Source of the DNA: Vitrella brassicaformis
Lineage: Eukaryota; Sar; Vitrellaceae
Direction of reading: 5' to 3'
NCBI GenBank assembly: GCA_001179505.1
Contig: CDMY01000406.1
Coordinates: 21,424-85,423, forward strand
Length of the DNA: 64,000 nt
The notes beneath the pieces are model-generated. The model searched no databases. It worked only from the letters and a program-made list of their open reading frames with translations, and was not told the origin of the DNA. Each line of letters begins with the position of its first letter. Position 1 is the first letter of the stretch. The translations under genes were made by a program, and so were the position numbers. Positions 22,511 to 34,184 of this stretch are shown piece after piece.

Positions 22511-23868
22511 CTATCGCGGCGGCCCGGCCTCATCTGTCGGGTTGTCCTTCATGCGCTGGATCTCCGCATTCGCCTGCAGCACCCACAAACACATAAAGCC
22601 GCAAACAGTGGCACAAAGGGGCTGGCGCGTGCGTAGCTGACTGGTCTCTTTTTGACCTTCTGGCGGTCCTGATAGCTGAGAGCATCATACTGCTGGCCCG
22701 TCATGGCCTCCCACTGCAGACAGTCAGTGAGAAGGCACACGCACACACACATGCTCAACGGATGCACTGCACGAAGAGGGATATGTGGACGTCTTCAAGA
22801 CCTTTTTGATGTCTCTCATGTTGTGCACTCGCGGCTCGTACGACACCTGCTGCGGCTTCTGTGCCTTGACACGCTCGTTGAAACCCGCCAGCCTGCACAC
22901 ACGCAGACGACCGGCAGACACATCCAGACAATGAAGCTGCATTTCTGTATGTGAGCGGCTTACAGGGCCTGCATATCCGCGTCGTCAGCGATGTTGACTT
23001 TGCCCTTCGGAGGGGGCGCAGCAGCCGCAGCAGCGACGCCCCTCGCACGGCCCCTCTCCCTCTCCCTCTCCCTCTCCCTCTCCCTTCCCCTCTCCTTAGG
23101 CCGCCTCTTGGGCTGGCCACCGGCAGGACCCTCCTCAGATTCGTCTCTGCCACCGCCAGCAGCGCCGCCCTCGTCAGCCCGCCCCCCACCCTCCCCACCT
23201 TCCCCATCCTCCCCGTCCTTGACATCATCATCCTCCGTCCGCCGTTTCTTGGCGCCCTTCCCCTCCCCCTCCCCATTAGGCCTCTTCTGCGCCGCCCTGC
23301 CCCTCTGGCCATCCTTCTTGATGGCCTTCGATGCAGCCGACACACCATGGCCGCCGCCAGCCGGACGCCATGCGGGCCTGGCGGGCTTGTTGGCGCCCTT
23401 TGGTTGCTCGGACGAAGGGTCGCTCACGGTCGGGCCTTTCTGCTGAGCAGCAGGGGCACCAGAAGGCTCAGGAGCAGGCTGGCTCTGTGTGGCGGCGGCA
23501 CCGCCTTTGTCCTTCTCCTTCTCTGCATCCTCAGCATTGCCATTCTCGGTCGCTGCACCAACGGCAGGCTTGACCTCACCATCCACTTGCTCAGGGACGC
23601 TCTCCTGCTGCTGATATTGCTGTGGGTCCGATAGATGCGGATGCTCGCCGCTCTCCTGGCCGTCGGGCTTTGGAAGAGGGCGGGAGGCGTGCGATATGCG
23701 CATTCTTGTGGGAGGGGGTGGCCGTCGCCTCTGTTGCTCATGCAGGGGGTGGGGCTGTCGAAACCACTCGTCGTATGAGGCCGCCTGCTGCTCGCCAACT
23801 GCATCGCCAAGGTCTGCCGCTGGCGGAGGGACGTCAAAATCGAATGGATCTGCCTCCTCGCCAGCCAT
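22511..23868 (-). CDS. Basic, disordered nuclear-type protein with short conserved C-terminus
   Basis: ATG at 23866-23868; stop at 22511-22513. Exon 1 encodes about 300 low-complexity residues: an acidic start (MAGEEADPFDFDVPPP), Gln/Pro-rich parts, a Lys/Arg nuclear-localisation-like cluster (GAKKRRTEDDD), a Glu/Gly run and an RERERERERE tract coded by a repeated hexamer around 23057-23092. Three short exons then give a compact, better-patterned end: GFNERVKAQKPQQVSYEPR, MRDIKK, WEAMTGQQYDALSYQDRQKV and ANAEIQRMKDN. I do not recognise this module. The start codon faces the dihydroorotase ATG only 47 bases away. Confidence 0.6.
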
Positions 23869-23915
23869 TGGCCTCAACCACCGACAATAATACTACAGAT
23901 AATCGCCATCAAAAG
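23869..23915. promoter_or_regulatory. 47-base divergent start-to-start interval
   Basis: Only 47 bases separate the ATG of the basic protein (-) from the first ATG of dihydroorotase (+). The sequence is AT-rich for this window (CAATAATACTACAGATAATC). Either promoters overlap here, or one 5'UTR starts within the other gene, or dihydroorotase starts at the next ATG near 24006. Confidence 0.45.
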
Positions 23916-25471
23916 ATGCGTGCGGCATCGCGAAAGGGTGCGAGCTGGAGAAAGGAGGAAGCAGGAGTATTCAGTCCCGACGGTGGCATTGTGGATGTGC
24001 CAAAGATGGACGAGGGAGAGTCCCCGGCGCTTCTGCTTCCCCTGGCAGACGACTTTCATGTGCACCTTCGACAAGATGCCATGATGAAGGCCGTCACGCC
24101 CGCCGTCATCCACGGCGGCTCGGTGAGCATGGCCTCGCCGGCATGCTCACCTTTCATCAGTCCTGGTGTGTCATCTATTTCAGGACAGAGTTGTGGTGAT
24201 GCCAAACACGATACCGCCCATCCGCACGTGCGCAGAGGCAGCTGACTATCGGGCAAAGCTGCAGGCGATTGACCCACGAGTGGACTACCGAATGACTCTC
24301 TATCTCGGTGAGCTCTGCACACGCGCACACGAATGGACGAATCAAACGCCATCAATTCTGCCCGTGTTGCGTGTTTCTCCAGGTCAAGAAGTGTCAGCGG
24401 ATGATCTCCGTGCCAACGCGGATGAGAGCGGCGTTCGTGGCGTCAAGAGCTATCCCCGCGGCGTGACGACCAACAGCGAGGCCGGCATCGAGTCCTACAC
24501 CACCTACTACCCCCTGTTCAGCGAGATGGAGAAGATGGGACTCACACTGCACATCCACGGGGAGGTGGGCAGACGCCCAGATGCTCACGCGGATGTCCAA
24601 TGAGGAGATAGGTGTGTCCGTTGTGCTGCAGGTGCCTGGTGTGTCGGTTTTAACCGCCGAGGCGAGCTTCCTCCCTCAGCTCGAGGAGCTGCATCGGGCA
24701 TTCCCCAGCTTGAAGATCGTAAGCGCGATACGCACTGTGGAGAGAGATTGGCGTAGAAGGCATGTGAATGCGTGTGTCGCTGCTGCTTGTAGGTGCTTGA
24801 GCACGTCTCGACAGCAGCGGCCGTTTTGTTGGTGCGTCGGCTCGGCCCGACTGTAGGTGCCACAGTGACGGCCCACCACCTGGACCTCACCATCGATGAG
24901 GTGGTGGGGTGCTCCCACAACTTCTGCAAGCCTGTGGCCAAGATGAGAGAGGACCGGGAGGCCATCAGACAGGTCGTCATGGATGAAGGTGAGACGTGCT
25001 CGAAGCTGTCTGCTTACACACACGTAATCTTTTCTGTCTCTGGATGCATGTGTCTGTCTGTCTGTCTGTCTGTGTGTGTCAGGCCATCCCCGTTTCTTTC
25101 TCGGCTCCGACTCGGCCCCCCACCCCCGGCACAAGAAGGAGATCGGCATGAAGGCCGCAGCAGGATGCTTCACTTCCCCTTTCCTCCTCGCATACCTCGC
25201 CGACACCTTTGTCTGGGGGTCGAGCAGATACACAGACGATGACACCACCGTCACCAAGCGCCTGCCTGACTTTGTGGGCCGCTTCGGCGCGGAGTTCTTT
25301 GGGGTACCTGTCAAGAGATATGAGGAGGGGAAGCCAGCGGTCGAGCTGAGGAAGAGGGCGTTCACTGTGCCGTCGGTCTGGGGGGAGTCGATACTGGGCA
25401 GCGAAGGGGCGGTGGTGCCCTTCAGGAGTGGGGATGTGCTGCGGTATGAGAGCCGTTTGGTTGGGCTGTGA
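23916..25471 (+). CDS. Dihydroorotase (class II type)
   Basis: Six or more exons carry all class II dihydroorotase landmarks. These are DDFHVHLRQD, with the HxH zinc ligands; VVVMPNTIPPI; VKSYPRGVTTNSEAGIES, with the carbamylated Lys; LTLHIHGEVPGV, with a His ligand; VLEHVST, with a His ligand; TVTAHHL; and FFLGSDSAPHPR, with the catalytic Asp. The enzyme cyclises carbamoyl aspartate to dihydroorotate in de novo pyrimidine synthesis. It is a separate protein, not part of a CAD fusion. Exons join in phase at GGS/DRVVV, LYL-G/QEV, HGE/VPG, KI/VLEH and DE-G/HPRF. The start at 23916 gives a 30-residue N-terminal extension rich in Arg/Ser/Lys; an ATG near 24006 is an alternative. Stop at 25469-25471. 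OMP decarboxylase of the same pathway is about 18 kb to the left. Confidence 0.93.
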
Positions 25472-25883
25472 GTGTCTGTCAGTCCACCGGTGTCCGTGGG
25501 ACGAAGGATTTGTATGTCGTGGAGATCGACAGATGGATGCTTGGACAGATAAGCATGTGAATGCAGGCTGCCTTGGTGCCTGGCTGACTACCAAACCACG
25601 CCATTTGTTGATCGATGGAACGGTCCGTATGAACTCCGACTAGCCGACACGCAGTCAGTCGTGCACGCAGCCACGCTGCCACACAGACACATTACGCTGT
25701 TTCCATCCATCCATCCATCCACTCGCCCGCGTCTCGTTGGTCGATGAGATGCGACGTATTGCTACAGCCAGTCCATTCGCCCGCCCCTCACACATGCACC
25801 TGTATGTGTCTACACATCGATCTGCCTGCCGTGGCCACCTGGACAGACAGCCAGGGGGCCAACCCCCCTAGTCAAGTCTACAG
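25472..25883. other. Convergent intergenic region
   Basis: Lies between dihydroorotase (+) and family member B (-). It has a short (CCAT)n run near 25704-25722. No exon recognised. Confidence 0.45.
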
Positions 25884-27285
25884 CTAGTTGCCGCCCAACA
25901 CCACATGCGCATCGGCTCCCAACACCTCACGCGCCAACCTCACTGTCTGCGGGAATCTGGCTGCACGCTTCTTGCCATCCACCGGACGCTCCGTCGTATA
26001 GAGGCGGCTAGAGGCAAAGTTGGTGTGGGTGTAGATGATGATGTGGGCCGCAAATGTGTCGTGGGCTTCGCCACCGTGAAGCAGAATCACCCGCTCGAAA
26101 TAGCCTGTTGCCGGTGCGTGGCTCGTGCTGATGGTGCACCGGTCCCACACAGGCGGCGGCTGAGTGGCGAGCACCCGCCGCTGAAGAAAAAGGGACGCAT
26201 GGCGATGAGTGAGTTGAGTGAGTGTGCGTGTGACTGACCAGTCGGTCGTAGATTGGGGCGTTGCTGTATGGGGTGACATCCTGGTGTGCAACCAGCGACC
26301 CTCCATGACCCAACCTGATCAAACACATCATGGCAGAGCGGTGCAGCCAATGTGTTTACGTGTTCGTGTGTGTATCCCATCCTGCTCAACCCTCTCACTC
26401 GTTCAACACAGCGTCGCGAACTGAAGCATGGTCGAGACCTGCAAACAAACGTCCGCATACACAGCCAGATGGTCCATCTCCCTCGCTCCCTCCCTCTCCC
26501 TCTCCCTCTCTCCCTCACCTAGAAGCTCACACACGGGGTTGGCCTCGTCGTATCCGTTGCGGAAGGGGTGGTCGGCCGGCAGCGTCTGCGCTTTGCGGAT
26601 GGTGAGCCGATGTCCATCCAGCCGCTCCCCATCGTTGACGCGCTCGAGCTCCATGCCGATGTGCCGGCCGATGAGTGAGAGCTGGCGCACAGCCTCACAC
26701 CGCCCGTCAAACACCGCCCGGCTGCCCACCCCCTCCACATCAGCACTCCTCAGCTCTATCGGCAGCTGCCCGCCTCCCCGCCCCTGATGCTTGGCCACTC
26801 TGACGATCGGCACCGTCGCCGTCCACTCGCCGCTCTTGTCGATGAAATACGCCAGCCGCAGCAGCAGGTCGAGCGATGTCAGGTCAGCGGAGAGGGTGAT
26901 GATGCCTTCGAGTCCCTTGGCGGCCAGCTGGGCTTCTATGTGCTCCTTCACCAACTGGGTCACAGCGCTGGTGATGCTCTCCTTGTCCTGGTCGTCGTTG
27001 ATCTGCGACAGGAGTGCCCGCCTGGTGTCCTCCAAGTGGGCCGCTTTGCTGATCACAATGGACGAGAGGGGCGGAGGGCTGAGGGTGGGGCGGTCCTGAT
27101 CCGATGATGACGTCGCCTGATAGATAAAACGAACCGACAAGAGACCAAGAGAGCCGTAGTGATGGGTGGCAAATGATATCTCTGTGACATTGTGTGCGCC
27201 CTTCATTCACCTGTGGCAGCGGCAAGCCGGCTCCATGATCACGATCAGCAGCAGTAGCGGATGAAGATGACGCTGCAGCCGCCAT
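25884..27285 (-). CDS. Family member B, unknown function
   Basis: ATG at 27283-27285 (MAAAASSSSATAADRDHG), stop at 25884-25886. Exons encode the full family architecture. A Ser/Ala-rich start is followed by a helical region with QLAAKGLEGIITLSADLTSL and LLLRLAYFIDKSGEW. The core follows: VPIVRVAKHQGRGGG, LPIELRSADVEGVGSRAVF, DGRCEAVRQLSLIGRHI and QTLPADHPFRNGYD. A C-terminal part on separate exons reads TQPPPVWDRCTISTSH, DTFAAHIIIYTHTN and SSRLYTTERPV, ending LGADAHVVLGGN. This copy shows no frame break, so it is the best reference for the family here. No enzyme motif is evident. The 5' flank resembles those of members C and D. Confidence 0.7.
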
Positions 27286-27520
27286 GGCTAAGTCAAGAAC
27301 GCCTGAAGGCAAGAAGATCACGTCAATTGGATCAGCAGGGCCATCCTTATCATCTCTCAATGCTCACCAAATTGTCCGTGAATACAGCGTCTCAGTGGAG
27401 GCTTCTCATGATGCGCTCTGCGGGAGAAGGGCAGGATCGTAGCTTGCGAAACCCTGAACCCGAAACCCTTGCATTCTTTCTCCCTTCTTTCCCCTCCCCT
27501 TCGCGATTGACTGTGGGCCA

Positions 27521-30250
27521 ATGGCTGACAAGAGGGGCCCGTTCTCGGCCATCTTCGCGCTGCTCAACGCCTTCGATGTGTGGCTGGCAAGGCGATACTA
27601 CGTACTTTCGAGGGCCATTGGCCGCAGCCCCAAGGCCGTCGCTGTTGGTTGCTGTGTCGTCGCCGCGCTCGGTCTATTGTGCTTCCTGCTATTGGTGCGA
27701 GAAGAGAATAGGGCGGAGAAGCTGTATTTTGACCAGGACAGCGAGGCGGCAAAGGTGGAGAAGCGCTACGAAGACATCTGGGAGAAAAAGGGTTTGAGGG
27801 TCGGTTCGGTGCTGCTCGTGTGGCGGGGTAAGCTGACAAATGAGTGCAGATGAGCAGAGGTTGTTACTTCTTGCCGACATGCTCTGGCTTCGTGCAGGTG
27901 ATTTTGGTGGCAACGTGTTGGACGTGCAGCAATTCAAGGCTGCATATTCCATCTTCTCCGAGCTGTACACCTTGCCCTTCGACTACAACGGCCGTCAGCT
28001 GACTTACGAAGACATATGCTTCCGCCCGTCTGGCCCCGGCACGCCATGTGTCGTCACGTCCATATTCTCTGCCTGGGGAATCCCGCCATTGGACCAGAGT
28101 GTCATCGACGGTGTGACAACGAGACAGGAGATACTTGATCGGCTCAACGACCCTGCCGCAATGGATCACCGAAACGAGCCTCTGGTGGAGTCGCTGCCGA
28201 GCATCCTTCCCAAGGTCAAGAGAGACCAAGATGGAGACATCATCGAGGCGACCTCTTTCCAGGTATGTCCAAATACCAAGGAAGAGCGCTGCTTTCAATG
28301 GCATTTCTGCCCGCATTGGGTCAGTTCACCTTTGTGACCAGCGGCAGCGAGGACAAGGCACTTGAGTTTGAGGATGCATTTGTCAAGGCAGTCCTCGACC
28401 CTGACACCGACGAGTACGGCAAGATTGGCGGATTCAATGTCTATCCAGTCACGGAAAGCTCTCTCAACAACGAGCTGGACAAAAGCACCTCTGAGGACTT
28501 CCCTTTGATGGTACAGAGAAAGAGCTGCTGTGTATACAGAGCTTCACACTGTACTGCGTGTCTCAGGTGGTGGCCTTTGTTGTCATGGTCAATTTTGCGA
28601 TCACAGTGACCCTCAAAGTTGGCAATCTCGTCCGGTCTTGCACGGGGCTGGTGAGCATCACTGCGATTAAGGGTACACACACCTCCCTATGGTCTGGTCG
28701 ATCATCGTGCATGTTTGCAGGCGACACTGGGCGTCTTTGGTGTGGGCATGGGGCTCATCACAGGGTTTGGCCTGGGTGTGCTGTTCGGTGAGGATGCAGC
28801 ATGCAAGACGATAGAAGAGATACACACAGCCAGGTCTTGTCTGTCGTATGTGTAGGTGTGCCCTTTGTGAGCATAGTTGGCACCGCCCCCTTCCTCGTGG
28901 TCGGTATAGGAATCGATGACATGTTCATCCAGATCGCCACCTTTGACGAGCAAGACCCCGATGAAGAGCCCGAGGAGCGAGTGGCCAAGGCGATGCAGGC
29001 TTTGGGCCGTCCATCACCATGACCACAGTGACCGACGTTGTGGCTTTCGGAGTTGGCGGCTTCTCGCTGTTTCCGGCCATCCAGTTTTTCTGTGTCTGCT
29101 GCTCTGCATCTCCATGGTCTTTGTCTTCATGGTCTGTGACAAGATGACATCTCATTGGTTGGAGACACGCACATGTGCTGTATGTGTTGGTTGTCAGGTC
29201 ACCTTCTTTGTGGCTTTGCTCGTGCTGGATGCGAGAAGACAGAAGGCGAACCTGTAATCCAGCCGCAACAACACAGACAGACAGACCTCCCTACATTAAT
29301 AATGACTTCGCTGGGTGCAGGTCCGATTTCCCCTTGCTGTTCTGTTGCATGAAGTCAAAGGAGAGTGACATGTACAAGCAGCCCATAAGGGACGTGCCGT
29401 GGGGCCTGTCTGCAACAGTGAGGACAAGGCTGGGCCCGTTTCTCGCTCACCCGATCGTCAAGGCTGCTGTCGTCTTGGCGTATCTTGGACTGCTCTCTGG
29501 AGGTCAGAGGGGAAGGCGCACACAGACGTGGGGTCGTTGCTCATTCTTCTGTGTGTTGCAGCCATAGTGGGTGTATTAAAGCTCAAAGAGGGGCTAGAGC
29601 TGAAGAATTTAGCGCCCTTCTGCAGCTATTTCCGAGCAAGAATTCAAGCAGAGGAGGTGGGCAAGGCAAGGCAAGACACCACACGGCAACACAGCGCAGA
29701 TTGCCGTATCTGTGTCTCATGCAGAAAACAGGCGCTGACATGGTCTCAAGTGAGCTGTCTGTGGCCGTGAGTCTCCGGAAGGTGGACTTCGCCACGCCGG
29801 CAACGCAGGCATCCATCGATGCCGTGACCAGGAAATTCGAGAAAAGCAAGTGGACAAACAGAGACCCACAAAGACGGGTAACGGCAATCGGACCTTTATG
29901 TGCAACTGAGTGCCTTTCCTCTGCATAACCCAGATCACGAGCTGGCTGCGGGGGTTTGAGGATTGGGAGACGAACCAAACAGCGGCGACGTGCCCGCCAG
30001 ACTTCTCGGCGTGCCTCAACAACTTCCTTTCCACGGAAGGAGAGGTCAGCGAGACAGACAAACGGGCAAAGCACTCACTCATGGAATGGACTTCGCTGCA
30101 GCGCTATGAGAAAGACGTCTTGAGGAGGCCGACCGATGGTACTGTGAAGGCCTCCCGCTATTTCGTGCTCACCAAAGCGACGCCAGACTTCCTGAAACAG
30201 GTATGCCAACCGACCGAACACACTTCACCCAAGTCAAATGCTTGGTCATG

Positions 30251-30281
<31 letters not shown>

Positions 30282-31372
30282 GACAGCGCAAGCTGATGAC
30301 TGCCTATCGAGACATTGCCGAAGACTCTGATTTCGCCAGGAAGGGGGAGATTCTGGTCTATCATCCAGGCTTCTACTATTTCGAGCAGAGTATCGTGATC
30401 CGAGATCAGACGCTCCTCAACCTGGGGTGCGCCGCCTCTGCTGTGCTCGTGTTGACCTACATCTTCCTGGCACACCCGGCCGTGTGTTTCTCTGTCCTGG
30501 TGGGCCTCTATCCATCAATGCATGTGATCATGCCTGCATACTCATTTTGGTTTCTCTGTGCTGTGCTGTGGTGTGCATGGCTGCAGGTGATGATTGTGAG
30601 TATTGACGCCATGATTGTCGGCTACATGTCCCACTGGGGCATCCCTCTCGACTCGGTGCGCAGCTGTCTCACCGAAGCACAGTCAACGATACGTGTGTCT
30701 GTGTGTGTGTATGTTTGTTTGTGTCTCTGCTGGTTCAGATCACAATGATCAACCTTGTCATGGCCATCGGTGAGTAGGGGAACAGCAAGGCCACTGATAT
30801 ACATTATGACATGTCCGTCTCGGATTTCGGTGTAGGCTTTGCGGTCGATTATTCGGCCCACATCGCTCACGCCTTCATGCAGGAGACAGGCACACACAAC
30901 GAGCGCATGATCAAGGCCCTCCAGTCCATGGGTGTCTCCGTCGCCAACGGGGCGTTGTCCACGCTGCTGGCGACGCTGCCACTCATCGGCTCTTCCTCCT
31001 ATATCTTTTATGTGTTCTTCCAAATGTTCTTCATGGCTGTTCTGTTCGGAGCCAGTGAGACACACACAGAGCACCTCATGACCCCACACAAGAGTCCTTA
31101 TCATTCTGTTCTTGTTCGTGGATGCAGCGCATGGTTTGATTTTCCTTCCCGTCTTGCTGTCTCTCATCGGTCCCCGGTCGTCATCACACCGATCCGCTGA
31201 CGAGCAAAAGCCAAAAGACACGCGGAAGATCGAGCCTTCGGGCGAAGAGGAGTTGCCACGGCTGGCTCAGATGTCGGTACCCTCAGACCTGCAGACAGCG
31301 CCGGGCAACAGCAGTGACGACGGGGGAAAGGGGAAGGACGATAGTGGGAAAGGGGAAGATGCGACCGTGTAG
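27521..31372 (+). CDS. Patched/NPC1-like permease with sterol-sensing domain (frame breaks present)
   Basis: A long multi-exon gene starting MADKRGPFSAIFALLN at 27521 and stopping at 31370-31372. The first membrane helix is AVGCCVVAALGLLCFLLL. A luminal loop carries NVLDVQQFKAAYSIFSELY and LTYEDICFRPSGPGTPC. The sterol-sensing/RND core includes VVAFVVMVNFAITVTL, PFLVVGIGIDDMFIQIATF and SITMTTVTDVVAFGVGGFSL. The second half has another luminal loop, then FAVDYSAHIAHAFMQETG and NGALSTLLATLPLIGSSSYI, and a polar cytosolic tail. Such proteins move sterols or lipids, driven by ion gradients. Homology changes reading frame three times by -1 (near 28256, 29001 and 29085), each at a short T run, so the stored sequence does not encode one continuous protein there. 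See findings. Confidence 0.8.
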
Positions 31373-31582
31373 TCGGGTTGAAAGATGGGAGACTCTTTCT
31401 TAGGAGATAGCCAGCGTTATGTTTGCTGTGTCTCTAGTCTGAAGACGTTCACATACGCAGATGTAAAATGAAGACATTCCGCTCTCTTCCCATCAACACA
31501 ACAGTCACCGACACGCCGGGTCTCTGCGAGCGCGAAAAATGCAGATCATCGCAGTCCCTCGCTCCTTAAGTCCCTCCCGGCG

Positions 31583-32577
31583 ATGGTGACTGCCCATCTC
31601 ATGGTGGCGGCGCTCTTTGTGTGGTGCCTCGCCATCGGAGGCGTAGGCGGGTACGGCTCAAGCACTGGCACAGGTCGGAGGCGAAGCCACTGACACGACG
31701 CCAGCGCGTGGGTTGTCTGTTGGTTGACCTCTGCATGCAGGTCATGTGGTGCTGTTTGCCCATCCTCTCACGACGGCTCACCACAGCGGCTCAGCAGGTG
31801 AGTGCGGCCTGCTGCAGGCCGAACAAACCATGCAGCACCAGACAGGCAGACACTTCGGCGCCTCACTCGAGTGCACCGAAGAGCGCATGCACGCACACAC
31901 AGTGTTTGTTATGGTGCGTTGGGGTGTGTGTGTGTGTGTGTGTTGGTGTGCGTGTGTGTAGGTGTAGGTGCCTACCGGCTGCGCGGCTCGTCGGGTACGC
32001 AGGCAGCGTCTTGCACACCACACCTCCCGAGCTGAGAGACTCCGTCATGTCTGTCTGGGCTTACACACAGTCTCACACACACGCATTCATGTGTGCTGGT
32101 CTTCAGATGGGTCTCACCGGCCGCTGCTGTTGGCGCCCTCCTCTTCACACACGGTGAGTGAGAGGGGAGAGGGGGGGAGAGGGGTGAGAGGGGGGCTCCT
32201 TTCCATACTGTGTGTGTGTGTGTGTGTGTGTCTGTGTTTAGGCTCCGACGCTGGAGAGTGCGCTGTTTGCAGAGGGAGGCGGCGGAGAGTCGACAGGCAG
32301 CGGCAATGACGCGCCCACACAAGAACAAGAACGTAAGGCCACGAACGACAAGCAGACGGCCCGGCCGCCTTGTCTACCGTCGTGTGTTCGTTTTTGTTTC
32401 CCATCAGTCAGGGAACTCATCCAGACACAGGGAGAGCTCATCAAGGCCAATATGGAACTCATCCAGGCGCAGGGACAGCTCATCCAGGCACAGCAGGACG
32501 CCCTCGCCAGTATTGTTGAAGAAAGCAGGAAGGGCTGGGAGGCCCACGACAAGAGGTGGCAGGACATCGTCAAATGA
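31583..32577 (+). CDS. Small secreted coiled-coil protein
   Basis: Begins MVTAHLMVAALFVWCLAIGG at 31583, a signal-peptide-like start, and ends at 32575-32577. About six short exons are plausible. Their small middle parts (GHVVLFAHPLTTAHHSG, YRLRGSSGTQAAS) are weakly supported. The last exon is a coiled coil with a seven-residue repeat: ELIQTQGELIKANMELIQAQ, then GQLIQAQQDALASI. No family is recognised. Secretion is inferred from the N-terminus only. Confidence 0.48.
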
Positions 32578-33053
32578 AACGAGATGAACATCAAGTACCT
32601 CCAGCGCTACATCGACACTACACCGAAGACTCAGCCCTTTCAGTGAGACCCCGATCCGGGTACGCACACAGACACCCAGTCAGCCCAATCCAGACGTCTG
32701 GATGGATGGTCTTCCTTGTGTCCATCCCCTCCTCCCTTTCCCTCCCCCTGTCGTCTATTGGTCCAGGAGGTCGGGGCGGTCCTCACTTGCCCCCTGATAG
32801 ATGTGTTCTATCACCTATGGGGCAGATCACAGGCTGATGTGCGTGCGGTTGTGGGACGGAAGTATGAGTGGATCTCGTCTAATGTAGACAGCAATCTGCC
32901 ATCCGCTCCTTCCCGTCCACACAAACGTCCTATTCAAATTCCCCATCTGAATAGCAGCCCATTTGAATAGGGTTTCGTCTTCTGCAGGGTTTGTGGGGTT
33001 TCGTCTTGAAATCAAAAATACACTTTCCAGCCCTCCTCCTTCCATCAGCGCGT
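32578..33053. other. Intergenic region before PARG
   Basis: No coding exon seen. TTTCGTCTT occurs twice just before the PARG start (about 32969 and 32998) and short ATTTGAATAG-type repeats lie near 32935-32970. It should hold the PARG promoter. Confidence 0.45.
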
Positions 33054-34132
33054 ATGTCGAACCAACACCCTTCTGTCATGCTGCCGTGTCACGACGGCGC
33101 CAAGTGGCCCAAGATCTGCGATATGGTCAAGAAGTACGCCAGCGGCGGCCCGCCCGACACCAATAGCCTCCGCCAGTTCATCATCGAGCTGCAGCACACC
33201 CTCACGAACAGCAAGCGGTTCACCATTGAACAGTTCAACTCCATCTTCGAGGCCATCCCGCCGTCTGACCAGAACCGATTCCGCTCGTTCGCCATCCCCC
33301 AGATGTGCCGCAGCGTGCTCGCCATGCGCCGGCTCTTCCGGACGGCCGTCCCCGCGCTCATCCCGGGCCGCCTCGGTTGTGTGACGCTGACGGCCGAGCA
33401 GTGCTTCTCGCTGCTGGCGGCGGGTTTCCTGTGCATCTTGCCCTTCCAGAAGGGCCCGCCGGGCAGCCGAGGTCTGGCCATCAACTTCTTCGGTCTGTTC
33501 CGCAACACGCAGCCCAACAAGGTGCAGAAGCTGCAGTGCTTCGTGCTGTACTTCATCCGCATGAGTGAGATCATCGACAAGGGCGACCGCGACGAGATGG
33601 ACCGGCCGATCGAGTTCCGCCGGTTGGTGTCGCAGCGCCGCAGGGGCGCCGAGTGGTGGGGCAGGGCGGAGCAGGTGCTGGGCGAGGTGGTGGTCAAGGC
33701 CAGTGACGACAAGATCGAGGACTCCAACCAGCTGCAAGCCGACTTCGCCAACCGATGCCTCGGCGGCGGCGTGCTCTCGCAGGGTGAGGGGAGGGGACAC
33801 ATCCNNNNNNNNNNNNNNNNNNNNNNNNNNNNNNNNNNNNNNNNNNNNNNNNNNNNNNNNNNNNNNNNNNNNNNNNNNNNNNNNNNNNNNNNNNNNNNNN
33901 NNNNNNNNNNNNNNNNNNNNNNNNNNNNNNNNNNNNNNNNNNNNNNNNNNNNNNNNNNNNNNNNNNNNNNNNNNNNNNNNNNNNNNNNNNNNNNNNNNNN
34001 NNNNNNNNNNNNNNNNNNNNNNNNNNNNNNNNNNNNNNNNNNNNNNNNNNNNNNNNNNNNNNNNNNNNNNNNNNNNNNNNNNNNNNNNNNNNNNNNNNNN
34101 NNNNGGGAAGACCGCATGTGGTCATGATGCCT

Positions 34133-34184
<52 letters not shown>

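Noticed and set aside
22951-23634. 227-codon open frame antisense to the basic nuclear-type protein
   Set aside because: Pro/Leu/Ser-rich translation is simply the reverse of Arg/Gly/Glu repeats; no splice context.
24581-24856. Stand-alone small gene overlapping dihydroorotase
   Set aside because: It is a read-through of a dihydroorotase exon into the following intron.
33045-33800. 251-codon open frame antisense to PARG exon 1
   Set aside because: Shadow of the PARG coding strand; no conserved motif of its own.
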